A stretch of 10,703 bases of DNA from Crocinitomicaceae bacterium (GTDB lineage: Bacteria > Bacteroidota > Bacteroidia > Flavobacteriales_D > Sanyastnellaceae). Positions 1 through 6,112 of this stretch are shown here, in pieces (positions within the stretch are counted from its first letter, which is position 1; the number at the start of each line of letters is the position of its first letter). The position numbers and the translations under genes are program-made. The stretch lies in assembly GCA_020848015.1 (NCBI GenBank), contig JADLBA010000018.1:1-10703 (forward strand), written 5' to 3'. The notes under the pieces were generated by a model, which saw only the letters and a program-made list of their open reading frames with translations, was not told where the DNA came from and made no database searches.

Positions 1-428
1 GGCATATTGAGGGAGATGGCGACCAGAATATTCGGCAGTTCATATTCTGCGCGCAATGCAATCAATGTAGAAAAACTACCGGCTCCTGCAATTATTGGGA
101 AGGCCAGCGGAACAATAGAAGAGCTTGCTTGTGCGCCTTCTTTTTGTTTAAACAGCCGGATACCCAGAATCATCTCGAGTGCGAGGAAAAAAAGCACAAA
201 GGCACCGGCAACAGCAAAGGAATGTACATCCACTCCAAAGATGCCGAGGAATTTTTCTCCCCCTATGAGAAAGGCAACCATGAGAAAAAAAGAGACAGCA
301 GTGGTGGTCAACGGTTGAATATTGCCTGCCTTTTTTTTAATATCGAGGATCAGGGGAATGCTGCCGAAAATATCTATTACGGCAAACATGACCATAAAGC
401 AGGAAGCTATCTGTGACCAGTTGAGCAT
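1..428 (-). CDS. MarC family integral membrane protein (partial, C-terminus beyond the left edge)
   Basis: Read on the minus strand, an open frame starts at ATG 428-426 (MLNWSQIASCFMVMFAVIDI...) and runs uninterrupted off the left edge, giving 142 residues. The first helix, with the AVIDIFGSIPLIL stretch at about residues 15-27, matches the conserved start of the MarC/UPF0056 family, whose members usually have 'D-P-x-G' near this point. More hydrophobic segments follow at about residues 42-58, 68-92 and 106-122, and a short charged loop (RLFKQKEGAQ) precedes the family's conserved 'PLAFPIIAGAGSF' stretch at about 106-118. Family members are about 200 residues with six membrane helices, so roughly one third is missing here. 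MarC was named for a supposed role in multiple antibiotic resistance that was later withdrawn; its transport substrate is not established. No clear ribosome binding site precedes the ATG, as is common in Bacteroidota. The family call is firm, the function open. Confidence 0.88.
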   Translation of the reverse strand, partial: MLNWSQIASCFMVMFAVIDIFGSIPLILDIKKKAGNIQPLTTTAVSFFLMVAFLIGGEKFLGIFGVDVHSFAVAGAFVLFFLALEMILGIRLFKQKEGAQASSSIVPLAFPIIAGAGSFSTLIALRAEYELPNILVAISLNM

Positions 429-544
429 AGAGAAAAAATAGAATTCAGAATATATTTTCCAGCGGCGAAGACGACATACGTTTTGGCAACCATTATTAAT
501 GAAGGCAAATGTGAGAACGATATCATATCCCGCCAAATGGAATT

Positions 545-552
545 CAAAGCTA
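545..552 (-). promoter_or_regulatory. Possible -7 element (TAGCTTTG) upstream of marC-like gene
   Basis: The minus strand reads TAGCTTTG, matching the Bacteroidota -7 consensus TAnnTTTG. It lies 116 nt before the marC-like ATG, implying a long leader, and no TTG -33 element sits at the usual spacing. Weak on its own. Confidence 0.2.
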
Positions 553-921
553 TTGAAAAGGCGGTATTAAATTTCATCATCGTTGAATAGAGAGTATCAT
601 AAAACTCAATACAACGCAATTGCGGAAGAAATCTTAATGAGAAAATGCAACCTGTTAGTGGTTAGGGTGTCGAAAGAGAGAACAATAAAAGGCACAAGAT
701 GATAAAAAACACAACCATTATAACAAGTGTTCAAGAAGATTTGATCTATTCTTTTTATTCTCCACTTTGGGATAAATACTATCACCGGACGAGAAAAAGT
801 ATCCGCTTTCCGCGGAAAAATAAAGAAGTGAGAACTCAGGGGTGCGGGGGTTGTGAAGATAAACCCTTTTGAAAATTCACACAGGCCGAAAATTTCCTGA
901 TCTTTCAATCAACTACTGCTC

Positions 922-929
922 TACCTTTG
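922..929 (+). promoter_or_regulatory. -7 promoter element (TACCTTTG) of gldA-like gene
   Basis: TACCTTTG matches the TAnnTTTG -7 element of the Bacteroidota primary sigma factor. It ends 18 nt before the ATG, implying a leader of roughly 10-15 nt. No TTG -33 element is seen 17-23 nt upstream. The identical octamer occurs before the MFS gene. Confidence 0.45.
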
Positions 930-947
930 GTATTTCAATGAGCAATT

Positions 948-1859
948 ATGTCAATCAGGGTTAATGAAGTTGTAAAAATTTATGGCAAACAGCGCGCTCT
1001 GAACGGTGTTTCGTTTTCTATTGACAAGGGGGAGGTTATTGGTTTTCTTGGCCCGAATGGCGCGGGCAAGAGTACGATGATGAAAATCATTACCGGCTAT
1101 ATTCCGCCAACCTCCGGAAAAGTGAGTGTGTGTGATTTCGATATTCTTGAGAGCAGTCCTGAAGCACGAAGGCAGATAGGTTACCTACCCGAGCACAATC
1201 CACTTTATCTGGATATGTACGTAAAGGAATATCTTACATTTACAGCAGAGATATACAAAATGCCGCAGGTAAAGAAGCGTGTGGATGAAATGATAGATAG
1301 GGTGGGGCTTGGGCCGGAGGCGCACAAAAAAATTGCAGCACTTTCAAAAGGGTACCGGCAGCGTGTAGGACTGGCTCAATCAATGATTCATGATCCTAAG
1401 GTGCTGATACTCGATGAGCCTACCTCTGGCCTTGATCCCAACCAACTGGTGGAGATCAGGGCGCTGATCAAAGAGCTTGGCAAAGAAAAAACCGTTATGC
1501 TTTCTACGCACATTATGCAGGACGTTGAAGCGGTCTGCTCACGGGCTATTATTGTGAATAAAGGTAATATTGTAGCGGACAGGAGTACCTCAGAATTGAG
1601 GATTGAAATGGGAGGAGATGGACAGGGATTAGTAGTTGAATTCAGCGGTCGAATAGAAGAAAAGGAACTTCTCTCTATTAATGGAGTAGCAGGTGTTTTG
1701 GAAATTGGAAAAAACACCTGGAGGGTGCGGGTATCGGGCAATGCAGATGTGCGATTGAAAATATCAGAGTTGGCGGTCGAGAAAGGTGTTGTGGTGCTTA
1801 TGTTGAGGCAGGAAGAACAGCGGATGGAGGATATTTTTAAAGCGCTGACGAATTCATAA
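948..1859 (+). CDS. gldA: GldA-like ABC transporter ATP-binding protein
   Basis: A 303-residue ABC ATPase. Walker A GPNGAGKST is at residues 35-43. The Q-loop region reads GYLPEHNPLY (79-88), with Glu where Gln is usual, a variant I associate with GldA-type ATPases. The signature LSKGYRQR is at 132-139, Walker B VLILDEP at 152-158, the D-loop SGLD at 160-163 and the H-loop His at 188 (STHIM). A C-terminal domain of about 90 residues follows. Length and N-terminus (MSIRVNEVVKIYGKQRALNG) fit GldA, the cytoplasmic ATPase that works with the membrane proteins GldF and GldG. In Flavobacterium, GldAFG is needed for gliding motility and type IX secretion-linked surface movement, but close homologs also occur in non-gliding Bacteroidota, so the symbol indicates family, not proven motility. 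No gldF or gldG lies in this window; gldA is also unlinked from gldFG in Flavobacterium. The gene appears monocistronic, with a promoter-like box just upstream and a convergent gene downstream. Confidence 0.85.
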   Translation: MSIRVNEVVKIYGKQRALNGVSFSIDKGEVIGFLGPNGAGKSTMMKIITGYIPPTSGKVSVCDFDILESSPEARRQIGYLPEHNPLYLDMYVKEYLTFTAEIYKMPQVKKRVDEMIDRVGLGPEAHKKIAALSKGYRQRVGLAQSMIHDPKVLILDEPTSGLDPNQLVEIRALIKELGKEKTVMLSTHIMQDVEAVCSRAIIVNKGNIVADRSTSELRIEMGGDGQGLVVEFSGRIEEKELLSINGVAGVLEIGKNTWRVRVSGNADVRLKISELAVEKGVVVLMLRQEEQRMEDIFKALTNS

Positions 1860-1920
1860 TCAACGTATATTTTTCTTTAATGCTTATTGAAGACACAATA
1901 TAACACTATAGTCGTGGTTG

Positions 1921-3210
1921 CTATAAAATCAGATCATTTGAATCAATAGATTCGCTATGTTCGGTTTCACCATTTTCACTCGTCCGTTTCTCAATTGCTA
2001 TTTTCTTCATTCTGCGGAGGAGTACCAGAGACAGTAACGTTGCAGTGACTGCAACATATCCGACGATATTGTAATGGCTAATGGGGCCGCGTCCATTTAC
2101 TTGTGAAACAATGGCTCCTGCGAGAGCGGCACTGGAACCAGAGGCAGTGGACATAGCTGCAGAATTCAGGCTCATAAATCCAGCGCGGTGCTGCGGGCTA
2201 ACCAGTGAAGTGATGATGGTGTTTGCCGGAATCATTCGGCCGCTGATGAAAATAAAGTAAAATCCTGCAATTGTGAGTACAACCCATAATGGCACCGGAG
2301 GCAAGTTAGTATTTAGCAGAATCGGTATCAGTGATAGAAAAGCAAAAATGGTAAATACCCTGAAACGCCCAATATTGTCAACCAGCCGCCCAATGAATAC
2401 ACCTGATATTACTGTGCAGCTTCCACCGACAAGATAAATCCACTTGATATCTTTCTGCTCCAGCCCCACGTTGTTAATCATATATGGAGTGAGAAATGAT
2501 ATAACAGTGAACTGCCCCAGAATCAGCAGCATCATAAATAATAATCCATTGCGTTGCTCGCGAGTGGCAAAAATCTGGCGGATGGTTTGAAAACGGTCGT
2601 AATCACCCGCCCGGTGTTTAAGGTGTGCATTTAGCGGGGGTAACTGAGAAACTGCCATCACCCATATCGGGACGCTCAATCCACTAACTACGTAAAAGGG
2701 GATATGCCAGTTTTGATCAAAGGAGTCAACGAGTGTAAGTGCAATTGGAACACCGAGGATGGAGGCGAGTGAAAATGCTATCGTCACAACGGCCATCGCT
2801 TTTCCTCTTCGTTCGATTGGAATGACATCACCTATGATAGATAACACAAGGCCACCGAGCAATCCTCCGGTTATTCCTGTAAGAATGCGCGTTCCGATGA
2901 AGAGCCAATAATTTAGTTCCTGGTTATCGGTGGTGGGAATGATGGCACTGGATGCGGTACCGATAATAAAACCGGAATAGGCAAACAATAAGGCTTTTTT
3001 CCTTCCTAGATTGTCGAGATAAAAAACACCGATAAACGAAGTAAGGCCCGCTGCTAGACCATAGGAAGAAACGAGCCATCCGTATTTTCCGGGGGGGATT
3101 TGCAGAGTCTTTTGCAAAATATCGCCAATTGGCATCATTATCATGAAGTCCACAATATTTGTGAACTGGATAGCTGCAAGAATAAATAGAAGCACCTTCT
3201 CTCTGCTCAT
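1921..3210 (-). CDS. Major facilitator superfamily (DHA1-type) transporter
   Basis: A 429-residue inner-membrane transporter with about twelve hydrophobic helices in two six-helix halves, separated by a hydrophilic loop at about residues 190-220. Helix 1 has FTNIVDFMIMMPIGD (16-30), characteristic of DHA1 drug/sugar antiporter-like MFS proteins of Bacteroidota. Loop 2-3 carries a motif A variant, DNLGRKK (66-72), with Asn replacing the usual Arg after Asp, and the second half repeats it as GRLVDNIGR (274-282). A charged GDVIPIERRGKAMA stretch lies at 127-140. The last 25 or so residues form an acidic, serine-rich cytoplasmic tail. Drug or small-metabolite export driven by the proton gradient is the family expectation; the substrate cannot be predicted. 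The gene starts at ATG 3210-3208 and stops with TAG 61 nt from the convergent gldA-like gene. It seems to be transcribed alone from a promoter-like box at 3257-3264. Confidence 0.88.
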   Translation of the reverse strand: MSREKVLLFILAAIQFTNIVDFMIMMPIGDILQKTLQIPPGKYGWLVSSYGLAAGLTSFIGVFYLDNLGRKKALLFAYSGFIIGTASSAIIPTTDNQELNYWLFIGTRILTGITGGLLGGLVLSIIGDVIPIERRGKAMAVVTIAFSLASILGVPIALTLVDSFDQNWHIPFYVVSGLSVPIWVMAVSQLPPLNAHLKHRAGDYDRFQTIRQIFATREQRNGLLFMMLLILGQFTVISFLTPYMINNVGLEQKDIKWIYLVGGSCTVISGVFIGRLVDNIGRFRVFTIFAFLSLIPILLNTNLPPVPLWVVLTIAGFYFIFISGRMIPANTIITSLVSPQHRAGFMSLNSAAMSTASGSSAALAGAIVSQVNGRGPISHYNIVGYVAVTATLLSLVLLRRMKKIAIEKRTSENGETEHSESIDSNDLIL

Positions 3211-3256
3211 ACAATTATAAGGGGCATAACCTTTTTCCGACCGAATAGTTCTCTAA

Positions 3257-3264
3257 CAAAGGTA
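3257..3264 (-). promoter_or_regulatory. -7 promoter element (TACCTTTG) of MFS transporter gene
   Basis: The minus strand reads TACCTTTG, the same octamer as before the gldA-like gene. It ends 46 nt before the MFS ATG, giving a leader of about 40 nt. A TTG -33 element at standard spacing is not evident. Confidence 0.45.
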
Positions 3265-3365
3265 CTTTCTTCTGCCCGACTGAATTTAGTAACATTTCAT
3301 TTACATTTTAATTAATTCTTCAGGGTTGTATGAGGTTTCTTTTCTGCATATATTGAAATGGTAAT

Positions 3366-3571
3366 CTATACTATGTAACCCATCGGGTTGCTTGGAAAGG
3401 AAATGATAAAAATACTTCCCGGTACTACTACGCTTGTTTTCACTGGAAGTTTTTCAGTGAGAGCCGGGTGTGCGATGTAATTTTTTTAGGAATTTCAGGA
3501 TGGAAATATTTCTCTGGTTGTCCTTCATTAGTGAACACAAAACTTGGATATTCTTTGTCAAAATTGCTCAT
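3366..3571 (-). pseudogene. Small gene interrupted by a frameshift at an A7 run (unknown function)
   Basis: An ATG at 3571-3569 (minus strand), 17 nt after the stop of the acyltransferase gene, opens a 43-residue frame (MSNFDKEYPSFVFTNEGQP...) that ends at TGA 3442-3440. At a run of seven A's (minus sense, 3487-3481) the alternative frame takes over. One extra base there would join the start to ...NYIAHPALTEKLPVK and on to ...FPSNPMGYIV, ending at TAG 3368-3366 and giving a 68-residue protein. Both halves have protein-like composition and abut exactly at the homopolymer, which suggests one gene with a single-base deletion, a sequencing error in the A run, or slippage. Position and strand suggest co-transcription with the acyltransferase. 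I recognise no family. It may still be chance open frames, since the region is short. Confidence 0.35.
3440..3460. repeat. Small hairpin (TCACTG / CAGTGA, 9-nt loop)
   Basis: Perfect 6-bp arms TCACTG (3440-3445) and CAGTGA (3455-3460) enclose a 9-nt loop. In minus-strand reading it contains the TGA that ends the first frame of the broken small ORF and begins about 20 nt past the A7 run. No T-tract follows on either strand, so it is not a classic terminator. Confidence 0.35.
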
Positions 3572-3588
3572 AAGAAAATGCGTGGCAA

Positions 3589-3600
3589 TTACAATTGTAA
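3589..3600. repeat. 12-bp perfect palindrome TTACAATTGTAA at the acyltransferase stop codon
   Basis: TTACAATTGTAA is self-complementary over 12 bp and includes the acyltransferase stop codon (TAA on the minus strand). Too short and without loop or T-tract to act as a terminator; it could be a protein-binding site or chance. Confidence 0.4.
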
Positions 3601-4872
3601 ACCGAGGCGATATTCTTTTATTTTTTCGAGAGTAACTTTTTTATAGGGGTGCCGCAATGGAAACCCGGAAGGTTTGATATGTGCAAAAATCCGGTACAAT
3701 AATAGGTTAGATATTTTCCCAGGATGACGGATACAGCATTGAAGGCTTACAGGAAAGGCTCCGACAGAACTCTTGATTTCACCTGCTGTCCTCCCAAATA
3801 AAACCGCCCTTAATTTCCGTTCAATAGCGATAAAAATATAGTCGTAAAGTATGCGGGAATAGATTGCTAACTGCTGGTTTCTTTGATAGTTTATCCCGAC
3901 CAAGTACGCTTCAAATTTTCCGGCAGTTTCCATTCCCGACAAAAATCCAACTGCTCTATTTTCGCAGAAATACATACGAACAATCATTTTTTTTCCAAGA
4001 TTCTTTTTCAGGTGAATGAATGCATCAAAGGTCATTTTCCCCAGTCTGAAATCTGCTTTTTTATATACTTCTTCGTAGAGCCTAGTGATGTCATCGCGAT
4101 ACTTCACCATACCTTTTTCGTCGAGTTCAGAGACAGTGAGGTTTGCTGATTTTCTTAGTGCAGCATTTGCTTTTGTCCGAAACTTTGTGTTGAGAGAGTC
4201 AAGATAGTCGTTAAATGACTTCCACTCTGGGAGTAACGGCATAACCATATTTTGGTCAACTTCAAATGACCTGAAACCGCAGGAATAAAGGGCTTCCGCT
4301 TCTTGCCGACTAGAGTGATAAAAATCTTTTACGACAACTGCGGAGATTTTTTTTCCGCTGGTTTTTTCGTCCTTGAGAACTTTTGTAAGAGCGTAACAAA
4401 GGGCATTCATTGCGTCCGATGAAGATACATCTTTGGCAAAAGCGTAGCCGTTTTCTCCGGTAGAAAAGGCATTCCCACAAATCAATATATCATATTTTTT
4501 CCGCTTGGCATCCACAGACCGGTTCAGCAATTCTGCTAATGAATTGTTTACTTCTGGGCTGATATTAGAAGAAATATTACCTGTTTCAAAGTTTGTAATG
4601 TGAAATACTGCAATCCCTTTTACTGCAAAACTTTGCCGAAAGATCACAAAGCGAAAATTGTCGGATGATACCAGTGCCTTACTTATGGCTTCCAGATAAG
4701 AATATTCGAGAAAGACATTTTTTTTGCGATTCATACTGTTCCAAACCACCTTATCAGCATCGGTAATCGAACGATGTATTTCAAAACTGAGATGTGTGGC
4801 TTTGAGGTTCCATCGGAATGAAGTCGTTATTTTCAATTGCGCCTGAAGGGTTTGGATCGAACGGCAATGCAT
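3589..4872 (-). CDS. GNAT/FemAB-like acyltransferase family protein
   Basis: A 427-residue soluble protein starting at ATG 4872-4870; an in-frame TTG two codons upstream is less likely. No signal peptide is visible. The N-terminal half has the pattern of FemAB-like/Acetyltransf_6 proteins: VVWNSMNRKKNVFLEYSYLEAIS (about residues 42-64), a tryptophan and 'F-L-x-x-x-Y-L-x-A' region typical of this group. The C-terminal half contains the second GNAT-like fold: MIVRMYFCENRAVGFLSGM (about 296-314), then a long helix and LFGRTAGEIKSSVGA (about 358-372), a conserved GxTA...K..GA stretch near the end of such domains. Family members transfer acyl or aminoacyl groups, some to cell-wall or polysaccharide acceptors; the substrate here is unknown. 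It is divergent from the DCC gene across 95 nt and is followed by the broken small ORF. The C-terminal tail is Lys/Arg rich. The superfamily call is reasonably sure, the biochemical role is not. Confidence 0.72.
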   Translation of the reverse strand: MHCRSIQTLQAQLKITTSFRWNLKATHLSFEIHRSITDADKVVWNSMNRKKNVFLEYSYLEAISKALVSSDNFRFVIFRQSFAVKGIAVFHITNFETGNISSNISPEVNNSLAELLNRSVDAKRKKYDILICGNAFSTGENGYAFAKDVSSSDAMNALCYALTKVLKDEKTSGKKISAVVVKDFYHSSRQEAEALYSCGFRSFEVDQNMVMPLLPEWKSFNDYLDSLNTKFRTKANAALRKSANLTVSELDEKGMVKYRDDITRLYEEVYKKADFRLGKMTFDAFIHLKKNLGKKMIVRMYFCENRAVGFLSGMETAGKFEAYLVGINYQRNQQLAIYSRILYDYIFIAIERKLRAVLFGRTAGEIKSSVGAFPVSLQCCIRHPGKISNLLLYRIFAHIKPSGFPLRHPYKKVTLEKIKEYRLGLQL

Positions 4873-4880
4873 AATCAAAT

Positions 4881-4888
4881 CAAAATTA
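4881..4888 (-). promoter_or_regulatory. -7 promoter element (TAATTTTG) of acyltransferase gene
   Basis: The minus strand reads TAATTTTG, matching TAnnTTTG, and ends 8 nt before the ATG at 4872. Transcription would then begin only a few bases ahead of the start codon. No -33 TTG is seen. Confidence 0.35.
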
Positions 4889-4951
4889 ATCGAAATGAGC
4901 TTAAATAAAATACTATTAATACACCCGGAACTAAATTTCTCAATGGGCGCT

Positions 4952-4959
4952 TATCTTTG
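4952..4959 (+). promoter_or_regulatory. -7 promoter element (TATCTTTG) of DCC-family gene
   Basis: TATCTTTG matches TAnnTTTG and ends 8 nt before the ATG at 4968, mirroring the arrangement on the other strand of the same divergent region. It implies a nearly leaderless transcript for the DCC/membrane-protein pair. No -33 TTG is evident. Confidence 0.4.
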
Positions 4960-4967
4960 GCTTGAAA

Positions 4968-5369
4968 ATGAATAACAATAATCATCGAATTGTGTTCTTT
5001 GACGGTGTTTGCGGATTGTGCAATTCCTTTGTTGATCGCCTGATACGGTGGGACAGTGAACGTGTTTTTTTTTATGCCCCGCTGCAGGGGATGACCGCCG
5101 GAAAATTTCTCGATGGAGTTTCCCTTCAAAATATGGAGAGCATTGTTTATATGCGTTTTGACAAAGTGTATATGCATTCATCTGCCGTATTAATGATATT
5201 CAATGACCTTGGTGGGTGGAGGAGAGCGGCAATTGTGCTATATGCCATTCCTCCATTCATCAGAAATTCGGTGTACCGTTACGTTGCGAAAAACCGGTAT
5301 AAATGGTTCGGGAAAAGGAGCATTTGTCGCATACCAACACATGAAGAAAGAATCTATTTCCTTGATTAA
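4968..5369 (+). CDS. DCC family thiol-disulfide oxidoreductase (DUF393)
   Basis: A 133-residue protein beginning MNNNNHRIVFFDGVCGLCNS. The FDGVCGLCN block (residues 11-19) is the hallmark of the DCC family: the 'D-x-x-C' Asp at 12 and a CxxC pair, Cys15 and Cys18, at the end of the first strand of a thioredoxin-like fold. The C-terminal RYKWFGKR (110-117) followed by a Cys at 120 and 'P-T-x-E-x-R-x-x-F-L-D' (123-133) is the second conserved block. Length is normal for the family. There is no signal peptide, so it is predicted cytoplasmic or peripheral. Its redox partners are not known. I chose ATG 4968 over an upstream in-frame TTG at 4962 because the family motif starts only a few residues in and ATG is the usual start. 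It is followed after 26 nt by a membrane-protein gene in the same direction, probably one transcript. Confidence 0.9.
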   Translation: MNNNNHRIVFFDGVCGLCNSFVDRLIRWDSERVFFYAPLQGMTAGKFLDGVSLQNMESIVYMRFDKVYMHSSAVLMIFNDLGGWRRAAIVLYAIPPFIRNSVYRYVAKNRYKWFGKRSICRIPTHEERIYFLD

Positions 5370-5395
5370 AATAGACAAACAGCAATATCTATCTC

Positions 5396-6112
5396 ATGCT
5401 GGATTTACCCTTTTACCTGCCATTGATTTTTATTCTTACCACGCTGGTATCTCTTGTTTTTATGGTGTGGATTTTTATCACTTCAAAAAATGAGACGACA
5501 CGAAGACAGGCGAATCTCCTTTCGTTGCTTGTGCTGCTCTGGATTATTTTTCAGGCTACTCTCGCTCTCAATAAATGGTATATGGACAGGACGGTTGTTC
5601 CTCCGCATCTTTTATTTCCTGTAATTGCGGCAATACCGGTGATTCTATTGTTGTTTCTGACTTCAAAAGGCAGACGTTTTATTGATGGGTTTTCTACCGA
5701 AATACTCACTTGGCTTCATATTGTCAGGGTTCCGGTTGAAGTTTGTCTGTTTCTGTTAGCAATCCATAAGCAGGTGCCGTTCAGCATGACATTTGGAGGA
5801 CATAATTTTGATATTGTTTCGGGTATCACTGCTCCGATCATTGCGTGGTGGGGGATACGAAAAGAAAAATTGTCACGAAAATTTATCCTCACATGGAATT
5901 GTATTGCTCTCCTTATTGTGATTCAGGCGGCAGTGACCGGTATTGGTGCATTGCCTTCACCAATACAGATGTGGGATTTTCAGCAGCCTAATTATGCGGA
6001 AATGCACTTTCCCTTTGTCTGGCTTCCAGCTTTTATATTGCCATTACTGATCTTCAGTCACCTAGTTTGCATCAGGAGGCTTTGGAAACAGCCGGAGAAA
6101 ACGAGTTTTTGA
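5396..6112 (+). CDS. Multi-pass integral membrane protein, uncharacterised
   Basis: A 238-residue very hydrophobic protein with about seven predicted membrane helices: roughly residues 6-28, 38-58, 68-88, 104-122, 134-150, 162-184 and 205-226. The most conserved-looking stretch is the loop and helix GGHNFDIVSGITAPIIAWWG (134-153); a second aromatic-rich loop, MWDFQQPNYAEMHFPFVWLP, lies at about 192-211. Three cysteines sit in or near helices (about positions 115, 170 and 226); no CxxC, heme or metal motif is visible. I do not recognise a named family; similar proteins appear to occur in other Bacteroidota, from memory. It begins 26 nt after the DCC-family gene and has no promoter-like box of its own, so co-transcription is likely and a functional link with the redox protein is plausible but unproven. 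Its last 41 bp overlap the end of the convergent yfhO-like gene. Confidence 0.8.
   Translation: MLDLPFYLPLIFILTTLVSLVFMVWIFITSKNETTRRQANLLSLLVLLWIIFQATLALNKWYMDRTVVPPHLLFPVIAAIPVILLLFLTSKGRRFIDGFSTEILTWLHIVRVPVEVCLFLLAIHKQVPFSMTFGGHNFDIVSGITAPIIAWWGIRKEKLSRKFILTWNCIALLIVIQAAVTGIGALPSPIQMWDFQQPNYAEMHFPFVWLPAFILPLLIFSHLVCIRRLWKQPEKTSF

Larger units (their letters stand above)
429..947. other. Gene-free intergenic region between marC-like gene and gldA-like gene
   Basis: About 520 bases between two divergently read genes. The open frames here start on non-ATG codons or lack any family-like or coding-like character. No tRNA cloverleaf or other recognisable RNA was found by eye. Visible items are a perfect 12-bp palindrome TTTCCGCGGAAA at 807-818, a reverse-strand TAnnTTTG match at 545-552 (116 nt before the marC-like ATG), and the promoter-like box before gldA at 922-929. 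The length is large for this otherwise compact window, so a small RNA or extended regulatory region is possible, but nothing demonstrates one. Confidence 0.5.

Noticed and set aside
7..416. Plus-strand frames opposite the marC-like gene
   Set aside because: They are antisense reflections of the minus-strand MarC coding sequence, which has clear family motifs.
407..619. 70-codon minus-strand frame overlapping the start of the marC-like gene
   Set aside because: It overlaps the well-supported MarC frame and has no recognisable content.
851..871. GGGTT / AACCC pairing followed by TTTT near 849-870 as a terminator or riboswitch piece
   Set aside because: Only a 5-bp stem, with no gene upstream on the plus strand for it to terminate and no match to a known riboswitch core.
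606..908. 100-codon minus-strand open frame in the region upstream of gldA
   Set aside because: It starts on TTG, its composition is not protein-like for any family I know, and it spans the probable regulatory region.
1860..1920. Bidirectional terminator between the convergent gldA-like and MFS genes
   Set aside because: Only imperfect, AT-rich pairings with bulges are present and no T-tract follows a stable stem.
3377..3389. Hairpin AACCC / GGGTT with a 3-nt loop as a terminator
   Set aside because: Five base pairs, a very small loop and no T-tract on either strand.
3883..4149. Plus-strand frame opposite the acyltransferase gene
   Set aside because: Antisense shadow of a 427-residue gene with domain-level support.
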